From positions 1-64,000 of the forward strand of contig CAZSNP010000002.1 of NCBI GenBank assembly GCA_964608265.1: a stretch of DNA of 64,000 nucleotides, in the 5' to 3' direction. The translations under genes were made by a program, and so were the position numbers. Origin of the DNA: JANWXR01 sp964608265 (lineage in GTDB: Bacteria > Chloroflexota > Anaerolineae > Anaerolineales > UBA6663). Of this stretch, positions 16,674 to 23,375 are shown one piece after another (the first letter of the stretch is position 1; each line of letters starts with the position of its first letter). The notes under the pieces were generated by a model. That model ran no database searches and was not told the origin of the DNA. It saw only the letters and a list, made by a program, of their open reading frames with translations.

Positions 16674-16717
16674 GGGAGTGAACGGGTGAGGGGAGGCGCG
16701 TCGCTCCGTGAGTGACC

Positions 16718-17437
16718 ATGTTCGCCAGACATCTGCCGCCCAGCGCCGGGCTGCCGCGCGTGTTTGTGGTGGATGAGGCGTCCGCCCGCGAGCTGCCCGA
16801 GGCTATCGAGCGCGTCAATGCAGGCGACGACGCCGATGCGGTGGTGGGCCGCGCCTCGCCCGCAGGCCTGGCGCGCTGGTTCGCGCAACTGCGCCCCGGC
16901 GGGCGTCTGATCCTCGCCCATTCCGCCCCCGCTGAAGAATTGTTGAAGGCCCTCACCGACGCCGGCTTTATCCATTGCCTCGTCGAGCCGCAGCCCGACG
17001 GCCTCACCCTCTACCGCGGCGAGCGGCCTCCCCTCGGCGACTCCGTTGCGCGGCTTGAGTCACTCATCACGCATCACATTTCTCGCGCCACGCCTTTCAT
17101 CTTTCTCCTCATCACCCAATCCCCGAACAAGCCCGCGTGGAAGGTGGCCCCGGACGAGGTGATCGAGTGGCGCGCGGCGACGATCGTCGATCCGGCGACG
17201 AGTGCGCCGTCACTGCTGGCCTTCACGTCATTGGTGAAAGCGGTGGCCTTTATGCAGCCGGCGGTGCTGGCGGGATTCATCACCGGCGTGAACAAGGTCG
17301 GCAAGTTCCCGCGCGCGATGGCGCAGGCGTGGCCGTTGCCGTTCCACCTCAACCCCGACTTCGAGGCCGTGCGCGCGTGGCGGGCCGGGCCGTCGTTCGG
17401 CGTTGACCCGCGCACGGCTGTGACGGGTGACGAGTAG
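16718..17437 (+). CDS. Hypothetical protein with methyltransferase-like N-terminal half
   Basis: About 239 residues from the ATG at 16718 (a GTG at 16712 is possible). Residues 40-90 (ARWFAQLRPGGRLILAHSAP, LLKALTDAGF) resemble the last strands of a class I methyltransferase without its SAM-binding motif. The C-terminal part (AFTSLVKAVAFMQPAVLAGFITGVNKVG) is unfamiliar. Residues about 113-136 are low-complexity and could be a repeat insert. Its stop shares a base with the GTG start of the next gene. Confidence 0.55.
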   Translation: MFARHLPPSAGLPRVFVVDEASARELPEAIERVNAGDDADAVVGRASPAGLARWFAQLRPGGRLILAHSAPAEELLKALTDAGFIHCLVEPQPDGLTLYRGERPPLGDSVARLESLITHHISRATPFIFLLITQSPNKPAWKVAPDEVIEWRAATIVDPATSAPSLLAFTSLVKAVAFMQPAVLAGFITGVNKVGKFPRAMAQAWPLPFHLNPDFEAVRAWRAGPSFGVDPRTAVTGDE

Positions 17438-18600
17438 TGGACTTACCGACCTTCCAGCGCCTGCTCACCGAGCACGGGCAGCGCGCGCTCACCGCTGCCG
17501 CTGCGCTTCAGCCCACGGAAGAAACCTTCCTTTCAATTCTCACCCGGCTGCAAAAACAATTCGACCCCGCGCTCGCCAAAGCCGCGCTCGAGACCGTCAT
17601 CCTGCGCACGAAGGCCCGCGCCAAATTCGCGCGCGCCGAGGCGATGTACTTCATCCGCGAGGCGCTGGAGCAGGCCTCGGGCGAGTTGATCTCGGCGTAT
17701 CGGGCGCAACGTTACGCCCGGCTTGCAACAGTGGCGGATGTGGGCTGCGGGCTGGGCGGTGATGCGATTGGATTGAGCACGGTTGCAAACGTGATCGCGG
17801 TGGACGTGGATGAGCTGCGGCTCGCGTTAGCGCAGACGAATCTCCGCGCTTACGGGCGAACGGCGCAGACCGTGCGCGCGGATGTCACCGTCACTTCTCT
17901 GCCCGCCGCCGGCGCGTTGTGGTTCGACCCGGCCCGTCGCGCCGGGGGCCGGCGCAAATTCTCCGTGCGTGATTACGCGCCGCCGCTGAGCGTCATCGGT
18001 GAGTGGCTCGCGCACACGCCCGCCCTCGGCGTCAAGCTCTCGCCGGGCGTTGACCTGTCCGAGTTGAGTGAGTACGACGCGGAGATCGAATTTATCTCGG
18101 TGGCGGGCGAACTGAAGGAGTGCGTGCTGTGGTTCGGCCCGCTGCGAACAGCGGCAGCGCGCCGCGCCACCCTCCTCCCCGGCCCGCACACGCTGACGGC
18201 CCTTTCCCTCGTTTCCCACATTCCCCTCAGTTCCCCCAGGGCGTTTCTTTACGAACCCGACCCGTCCATCCTCCGCGCCGGGCTGGTGACCACGCTGGCC
18301 GCGCAGCTCGGCGCGGCGCAGCTCGACCCGGACATCGCCTACCTCGCCAGCGACACGCTCACCCCCACGCCGTTCGCGCGCGCATTCGCGATTGAAGACA
18401 CCATGCCTTTTCAGTTGAAGCGCCTGCGCGAATACCTGCGGGCACGCAACGTTGGGAACGTAACGGTGAAGAAGCGCGGCTCGCCGCTCACGCCGGAGGA
18501 ATTAATTCACAAACTCAAACTCTCCGGGCCGGAGAGCCGCATTGTTTTTCTTACGCAGGTGAGCGGGAAGCCGTTTGTGCTGATTGGGCGCGCAGCCTAA
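17437..18600 (+). CDS. Class I SAM-dependent methyltransferase with THUMP-like C-terminal domain
   Basis: 387 residues from a GTG overlapping the previous TAG by one base. A helical N-terminus is followed by the SAM motif VADVGCGLGGDAIGLS, an acidic VIAVDVDELRL and ALWFDPARRAGGRR, where the usual catalytic NPPY-type tetrapeptide reads DPAR. The C-terminal region (LKRLREYLRARNVGNVTVKKRG, LTPEELIHKLKLSG) is the THUMP-like RNA-binding extension of this family. An RNA substrate is therefore likely. Its 3' end overlaps the convergent gene by 50 bp. Confidence 0.8.
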   Translation: MDLPTFQRLLTEHGQRALTAAAALQPTEETFLSILTRLQKQFDPALAKAALETVILRTKARAKFARAEAMYFIREALEQASGELISAYRAQRYARLATVADVGCGLGGDAIGLSTVANVIAVDVDELRLALAQTNLRAYGRTAQTVRADVTVTSLPAAGALWFDPARRAGGRRKFSVRDYAPPLSVIGEWLAHTPALGVKLSPGVDLSELSEYDAEIEFISVAGELKECVLWFGPLRTAAARRATLLPGPHTLTALSLVSHIPLSSPRAFLYEPDPSILRAGLVTTLAAQLGAAQLDPDIAYLASDTLTPTPFARAFAIEDTMPFQLKRLREYLRARNVGNVTVKKRGSPLTPEELIHKLKLSGPESRIVFLTQVSGKPFVLIGRAA

Positions 18601-19237
18601 CGATCACGCCCAGCACCGACCCGCCCGCCAATGCCGCGCCGAGGTTGCCCAGGAACATCACCGTGAGCATGGTGTAACGTTCCGCCGCATTTGGCCCACC
18701 CACCACCCAGCCCGAAAATTCCATCACCAGATTGACAACGAGAAATGCGAGGGCCGCCGCGCCGCCTACACGCCACAAAAGATTCTGAGCCAGTGCGGGG
18801 CTTCGCAGGCCGCGCCCAATGGCCCACGCGCTGAGGCCCGAAATCAAAAAAGCGGAAGGCACAAAGAGCAGTGTGAAAATACGATGGATGGGGAAGAGGG
18901 CGCCGATTTTCTCCACGACGAACGGCTCAACGGCGCTCAGGCCGATGCCGAGCACGAGCGTGATGGGCGCAAAGCCCAACATCCCCGCCACGGCCATGCG
19001 GCGCGGCTCAGCACTGCCCGCCAGCCGTCCCATCCACACGCCCCAGACGGCGCTGCCGCCGAGGAAACCCGCGAACGCCGGCAGTGCGGCTAGCGAGATG
19101 TGCAGGGCGCTGGGCGAGATGACGCTGTGGCCGGGCAAAGACTCAAACACCCAAAAACCAACGGCTGTGCCGAGCAGTAGCCCGCCGAAGAGGGTGAGAA
19201 CGGAGAGAAACCCGCCCTGGAAAATTACTTTTGCCAT
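18551..19237 (-). CDS. Multi-pass membrane protein of unknown function
   Basis: 228 residues from MAKVIFQGGF (an upstream start at 19333 would add 32 and overlap the neighbour). About six TM segments: FLSVLTLFGGLLLGTAVGFWVF, ISLAALPAFAGFLGGSAVWGV, GMLGFAPITLVLGIGLSAV, FTLLFVPSAFLISGLSAW, AALAFLVVNLVMEFSGWVV and MLTVMFLGNLGAALAGGSVL. No family recognised. It is the last gene of the minus-strand cytochrome/cupredoxin cluster. Confidence 0.65.
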   Translation of the reverse strand: MAKVIFQGGFLSVLTLFGGLLLGTAVGFWVFESLPGHSVISPSALHISLAALPAFAGFLGGSAVWGVWMGRLAGSAEPRRMAVAGMLGFAPITLVLGIGLSAVEPFVVEKIGALFPIHRIFTLLFVPSAFLISGLSAWAIGRGLRSPALAQNLLWRVGGAAALAFLVVNLVMEFSGWVVGGPNAAERYTMLTVMFLGNLGAALAGGSVLGVIVRLRAQSAQTASRSPA

Positions 19238-19305
19238 CGGATTTCTACTTTTGTCTTGAGCCAAGCTTTTCGGCACATGAGCAGGCGTTGATACATGTGC
19301 TTTAC

Positions 19306-19800
19306 CTAAAACGGCTTGAACATCATCAGCCACACAATGACCAGCAAGCCGCCCAAACCGATGACGGCCAGCAGAACGGGGTTGACTTTGGCCAGCACAG
19401 CTTCCACTTCTTCCGGGCTACGCGCGGGCTGAGCGGGGAAAGCTTTGCCTCGCTCACGGTACGGCAGGCCAGCGGCCTTGCGCGCTTCACTGTAATAACG
19501 CCCGCCCCAAATTCCCATCGCGGCGCTGATGGCAATCAACAGAATGAGCGAAATCCAGATCCAGCCGCGATCCCAATATCCGCCTAAGAACGTGACGATG
19601 ACGCCGCTGACTAAGATGACCAACAGCGAGATGTACATTAGGCCGTATGAATTAGCCGAGAGTTCCAGCAAGGCCCGCACGCGCTCCGGGTGGCGTTCAC
19701 GGCGCAAGGCAAAGGCCACGCTGACCGAGACGCCGTGCGCCGTCATGAAGCCGAGGGCGCTCACGACATGTAGAAAAACCAACCAGTTGTACATGAACAT
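19306..19800 (-). CDS. DUF2269-like integral membrane protein
   Basis: 164 residues with four TM helices: YNWLVFLHVVSALGFMTAHG, LMYISLLVILVSGVIVTFLGG, WIWISLILLIAISAAMGIWGG and VNPVLLAVIGLGGLLVIVWLMM. The N-terminal LHVVSALGFM with an in-membrane His resembles predicted haem/copper-related membrane proteins (DUF2269/CopD-like). Its place between a cytochrome c and another membrane gene suggests a role in electron transfer. Exact role unknown. Confidence 0.6.
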   Translation of the reverse strand: MFMYNWLVFLHVVSALGFMTAHGVSVSVAFALRRERHPERVRALLELSANSYGLMYISLLVILVSGVIVTFLGGYWDRGWIWISLILLIAISAAMGIWGGRYYSEARKAAGLPYRERGKAFPAQPARSPEEVEAVLAKVNPVLLAVIGLGGLLVIVWLMMFKPF

Positions 19801-19829
19801 CGCTCGCCTCGTTTCGTTGCCACCCGACC

Positions 19830-20807
19830 TTACGGCGCGGCTGTGAGGTAAAGATACAGTGCCGCTAAATCATCATCCGTCATCTGAGCGGCGTTTTGCC
19901 ACGGCATACTCTCCGGGAAGGGCACGCCGTCGGGCCTGACGCCGGTGCGCATCATCTCGAAGAACTGCGCCTGCGTGAGCGTGCCGATGAGTGGGCGCGG
20001 ATTGGGGACGGCCGGGCCGAGCGAGGAGGCCTCCACGCCGGTCGCATCCGGCCCGTGACAGCCCCGGCACTCGCCGTATGTGGCTACATACTTGCCGTAC
20101 TCCGCCGTCACGCCCTCCGGCGGAGCCACAATGGTTTCTGCGCCAAAGCTAAAGGGTGGGAGCACCCCGGCCCCCGTCATCAATGCGCCGATAAAATTGA
20201 TGTTATCGCCGGTGGGCACGTTGGTTGGCGCGGCGGGCAGGGAGCGCAAGTACGCAATAATGGCTTGCGTATCGGCGTCACTCAACTCTTTGTAGGGCAG
20301 AAATTCCATAAAGCCCAGCTTTTGCCCGTCTTTGTTTACGCTGTGGCGCAACACGCGGAACAATTCTCCGTCACTGTACGTGGCCAGCTTGCCGCCCGGC
20401 GTGAGATTCTCCGTGACCATAGAACCCATAAAACCAAAACCTTCGGCGGCGGCAATATCCCAACCACCGGTGAGCGGCATTTGGCCGGAGGGGTTGCCGT
20501 TGGCATCCACCGCGCTATGACAGCCGATGCAGGATAGATTCACAAGATACTCACCACGCGCAATTTGCTCCGGTGTGCCCGCCACCTTCAGGTCGGGGGC
20601 GGGCGGCGCGCCGGGGAAGTAGCTCATTGCAATGCCCCGCCCGCCGGCAAACGTAATAGCGGCCAGCACCAGCGTGAGCGCACCCGCACCGAGTCCGCCC
20701 GCAATCTTTACCCAGCGGCGCTGAGCGCGCACCGCCCGCCATGCCAGCCAGCCCGCGCCAATGGTAAACGCCAGCAAAACGAGAAAGATAAGAATGTTGA
20801 TGACCAT
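19830..20807 (-). CDS. Membrane-anchored di-haem cytochrome c
   Basis: 325 residues from MVINILIFLVLLAF, behind an AAGGA site. Two N-terminal TM segments are followed by two c-type haem motifs: CIGCH (about residues 92-96) and CRGCH (about 246-250). TENLTPGGKLATYSDGELFRVLRHSV after the first is typical of the c-type subunits of dehydrogenases and oxidases, with Met ligands nearby (FMGSM, FMEFLP). It transfers electrons on the outer face of the membrane. The cupredoxin gene 40 bp upstream on the same strand is a likely partner. Confidence 0.88.
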   Translation of the reverse strand: MVINILIFLVLLAFTIGAGWLAWRAVRAQRRWVKIAGGLGAGALTLVLAAITFAGGRGIAMSYFPGAPPAPDLKVAGTPEQIARGEYLVNLSCIGCHSAVDANGNPSGQMPLTGGWDIAAAEGFGFMGSMVTENLTPGGKLATYSDGELFRVLRHSVNKDGQKLGFMEFLPYKELSDADTQAIIAYLRSLPAAPTNVPTGDNINFIGALMTGAGVLPPFSFGAETIVAPPEGVTAEYGKYVATYGECRGCHGPDATGVEASSLGPAVPNPRPLIGTLTQAQFFEMMRTGVRPDGVPFPESMPWQNAAQMTDDDLAALYLYLTAAP

Positions 20808-20847
20808 GGTTGTGTTTTCCTTTCGGTGTGTATCAAACAGTTTGTGT

Positions 20848-21204
20848 CTAGGGCTCGACGACCAGCACGCCGACCATGCCAGCCGCTTCATGTCCCGGTG
20901 AGCCGCAATAGAAGCGATAGCGACCCGGCTCGGCGGGGGTGAAGGTAGCATCGAAAGATGTATTGGCCGGCAGCGGCGCGTGGATGTCGAATTCGTCAAT
21001 GTCGAAGGCGTGAGCGTAGCCGTCGCGGTTGACCACGCGCAGGGTCACCGGCTCGCCGGCCTTGATGTGGATTTCATCCTTGACGAAACTCATGCCGTCG
21101 GTCTGGATGGTGATGCTACCGTCGCCCGCGCCGCAGGCAGCTAAGGCGGCGGCGATAGTCAACAACGCCGGCAAGAGAAAGGTCAACCGTGGTTCGATTT
21201 TCAA
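20848..21204 (-). CDS. Cupredoxin lipoprotein
   Basis: 118 residues from a TTG start. The hydrophobic leader ends in lipobox LAAC with Cys24, so the protein is probably lipid-anchored. The cupredoxin fold carries type 1 copper ligands in order H65 (YAHAF), C100, H105 and M110 (C-x4-H-x4-M), matching plastocyanin/azurin-type or quinol-oxidase-like copper proteins. It would shuttle electrons to or from the neighbouring cytochrome c, or act in copper handling. It follows the disrupted membrane gene on the same strand. Confidence 0.88.
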   Translation of the reverse strand: MKIEPRLTFLLPALLTIAAALAACGAGDGSITIQTDGMSFVKDEIHIKAGEPVTLRVVNRDGYAHAFDIDEFDIHAPLPANTSFDATFTPAEPGRYRFYCGSPGHEAAGMVGVLVVEP

Positions 21205-21528
21205 AACTACTCCGCTCAGAAGGGTCAGGCCACTTCCGCCTGCGCCTGCCGCAGAGCAAGCAGGCCTGTCCCCATGATGATGAAGTGGATAAGGATGAAC
21301 ACCAGATAGCCGACCGTGTTGTAGCCCCGGCTGATCAGGTAGATATCGTCGAATACGCCGTGCAGCAGCTCCAGCCAGACCAGGAGCGGCACGGCGCCCA
21401 TATATTTCCGTGGGTTTCGGGCCGCCCACAGGCAGAAGGCGCCAATGCCCAGGACCTCGAAGGCGAAGGGCGACCAGCCATCCACAAAAGCCTGAAGCGC
21501 TACGCCGTCAAAAGAAAAACGCTCTTAA

Positions 21529-22767
21529 CTGATTCCCTGACAGATTTCATGAAACAGGCTGCTGCTCAAGCAACTTGGCATAATTTGGTTGTCGAGAGCC
21601 AAAGGAGCCAAGCCCATGAGCAGCAGCAAGGAATTGTACACGCGCGTGATCCAGACGTTGAGTCCCCTGGTGAGTGTGGCCCACATTGCCCATCTGACCA
21701 ATTGGGTCTGGATCGTGGTCGGGATCGTACAGGCCAACTCGATCGCCTTGAGTCGGATTGCCGTTCACATTCCCGGTGAAGCGCAAGCCGAATCGCGAGT
21801 GACGACCATTCGGCGCTGGCTGAAGAACTTCCGGGTGGACGTGTGGGAGCTGTATCGCCCGGTCCTGGAGCAGGCCTTGCAGGGCTGGCAGACGGTGACG
21901 GCGATCGTGATCGTGGATGGGGTGATGGTGTTTGGTAATCGTTGGCAAATCTTCCGGCTGTCGCTGGCGCACGGCGGACGGGCCATTCCGTTGGTGTGGC
22001 TGGTGCTGCCCGGCAAGGGTTTGACCCAGGTGGAAAAACTGGAAACGATGTTGAGGCGCGCGGCGACGTTCTTGAACGGGCGCGTCAAGCGTGTGATCTT
22101 CTTGGCCGATGCGGGTTTCCGCGATTGCGATTGGGCGCAATTGTGCCTGAAAATAGGCTGGTCTTACGCTATCCGGATTGCCTGCAACACGTATGTGACC
22201 CTGGACAACGGCTGGTACGGTTCGATCCAGGCCTTGGCGGTCAAGCCCGGCCAACGCCGTTACTACCAGCAGGTCTGGTTGACCCAAGACCGCAAACTGC
22301 TGACGAACTTGACGGTGACCTGGACGCCCGGCGATGAGAAGCACCCACCGGAAGTGTTGGCGCTCATCTCCGATCAGCCCGCCGCGCGCGCCCGACTGCG
22401 TGAATACGCCGTTAGGATGCACACCGAAGAAAGTTTCCGCGATGATAAATCCGGCGGTTTTGACATGGCCCATACCCGCTTGCAGCATGCCGACCGTCTG
22501 GAGCGGTTGCTGCTGGCGTTGGCGTTTGCCACGCTCTGGTGTCACGAGTTGGGCGAGCAGGTCTTGGAAGAAGGTGAAGCGGCGCGCCGCACCATCGACC
22601 CCGGTCCCACGCGCGAACTGAGCGTTTTTCAATTGGGCCTCCGCTGGCTGAAGCGTTGCGTCTCCACCAATCTCAGCCGGTTGCCAGCCTTCATGGCGCG
22701 CTTGTCACCCTTGAAGCGTCTGCCCGTTGTCCAAGCAGGCACTTCATGAAATCTGTAAGGGAATCAG
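21529..22767 (+). mobile_element. IS4-family insertion sequence, 1239 bp
   Basis: 25-bp terminal inverted repeats (21529-21553 and 22743-22767) match at 24 positions, starting CTGATTCCCT. A perfect 9-bp target duplication CGCTCTTAA flanks it (21520-21528 and 22768-22776). It carries one intact transposase gene, so it looks recent and possibly active. The target is the very tip of the palindromic miniature element. Confidence 0.95.
21616..22749 (+). CDS. IS4-family DDE transposase
   Basis: 377 residues from the ATG at 21616, which has AAAGGAG 8 nt upstream. The catalytic triad is D101 (IVDGVM), D165 (LADAGFRD) and E271, within YAVRMHTEESFRDDK that fits the IS4 signature Y-(2)-R-(3)-E-(6)-K. 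It excises and integrates the element by a DDE strand-transfer mechanism. The gene is full length and fills the space between the terminal repeats, ending within the right one. Confidence 0.95.
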   Translation: MSSSKELYTRVIQTLSPLVSVAHIAHLTNWVWIVVGIVQANSIALSRIAVHIPGEAQAESRVTTIRRWLKNFRVDVWELYRPVLEQALQGWQTVTAIVIVDGVMVFGNRWQIFRLSLAHGGRAIPLVWLVLPGKGLTQVEKLETMLRRAATFLNGRVKRVIFLADAGFRDCDWAQLCLKIGWSYAIRIACNTYVTLDNGWYGSIQALAVKPGQRRYYQQVWLTQDRKLLTNLTVTWTPGDEKHPPEVLALISDQPAARARLREYAVRMHTEESFRDDKSGGFDMAHTRLQHADRLERLLLALAFATLWCHELGEQVLEEGEAARRTIDPGPTRELSVFQLGLRWLKRCVSTNLSRLPAFMARLSPLKRLPVVQAGTS

Positions 22768-23093
22768 CGCTCTTAATTGGTTTCAAGGAGGTACGTGTCA
22801 CCCCGAGCGAAGCGAGGGGTCTCTACCCAAGCCTGGCGCGATTTGTGGCCGGCCAGAGATGCCTCGTCGCTCCGCTCCTCGGCATGACATTCGACTGCCT
22901 TGACTCCAATTAAGAGCGAAGAAAAATTGCTGGTGAAGTAAGCCGGGTCAATCAGCACGGAATAGACATTGACTACGCCCAGAAGAGTGAAGAACCCTCC
23001 GTAGAGCAAGAACCACCATTTGAGTTTGTTCATTTCGCCATCTCCTTGATTGAAAGATAGAGTCTCCAACAGGTTGTGTGCGTTCGCCGTTTC

Positions 23094-23306
23094 TTATTCA
23101 TTCATAGGCCTCTCCTCCGGCGGCGGCTTCTGAGTCCACTCCCTCAAATAGGCCGTCAACTCGTCGAGCGACTTGAAGCCTTTGCGCTCGCCGGTATGCG
23201 GGTTCTCCAAACTACAGCGCCAGCCTGGCGCGCTCCCAGCCTCTTCCCACAAACTGAGGAGAAAGGTGTGGTAGCGGGGCGTCCGGTGGGTCAGGTCTTG
23301 CGGCAT
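23094..23306 (-). CDS. Small conserved-looking protein divergent from the BTAD regulator
   Basis: 70 residues: RYHTFLLSLWEEAGSAPGWR, then NPHTGERKGFKSLDELTAYL and a Pro/Glu-rich tail. The pattern of a Trp-rich beta hairpin followed by a short helix (sLdEL..yL) recalls small proteins I associate with Chloroflexota regulators, but I cannot name a family. It is transcribed away from the regulator across a 69-bp shared spacer. Confidence 0.55.
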   Translation of the reverse strand: MPQDLTHRTPRYHTFLLSLWEEAGSAPGWRCSLENPHTGERKGFKSLDELTAYLREWTQKPPPEERPMNE

Positions 23307-23375
23307 GGTTCGGCTGTGCTATTCTTCGCCCATCCTACAAAAACCACCATTTAGAGATCATTTACTGGAGCGAAG

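Larger units (their letters stand above)
21520..22918. mobile_element. Palindromic miniature element, itself split by an IS
   Basis: Without the IS it is about 151 bp. Its ends are perfect 13-bp inverted repeats (CGCTCTTAATTGG/CCAATTAAGAGCG) and it is flanked by an 8-bp direct repeat AAGAAAAA (21512-21519 and 22919-22926). The interior is a long imperfect hairpin around GTCACCCCGAGCGAAGCGAG and a matching GAGGCATCTC-type arm. It has no transposase, so it depends on one encoded elsewhere. Confidence 0.8.
21225..23033 (-). pseudogene. Four-helix membrane protein gene disrupted by nested insertions
   Basis: The N-terminal part starts at 23033 (MNKLKWWFLLYGGFFTLLGV, AGGAGA site) and breaks after TSNFS. 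The C-terminal part resumes at 21519 and ends at 21225 (YLVFILIHFIIMGTGLLALR). Removing the insertion and one copy of the 8-bp target duplication rejoins the codons in frame as TSNFSFDGVALQAFVDGW, giving about 133 residues with four TM helices. It would have been the first gene of the cupredoxin/cytochrome cluster, so the insertion may reduce downstream expression. Function unknown. Confidence 0.85.
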
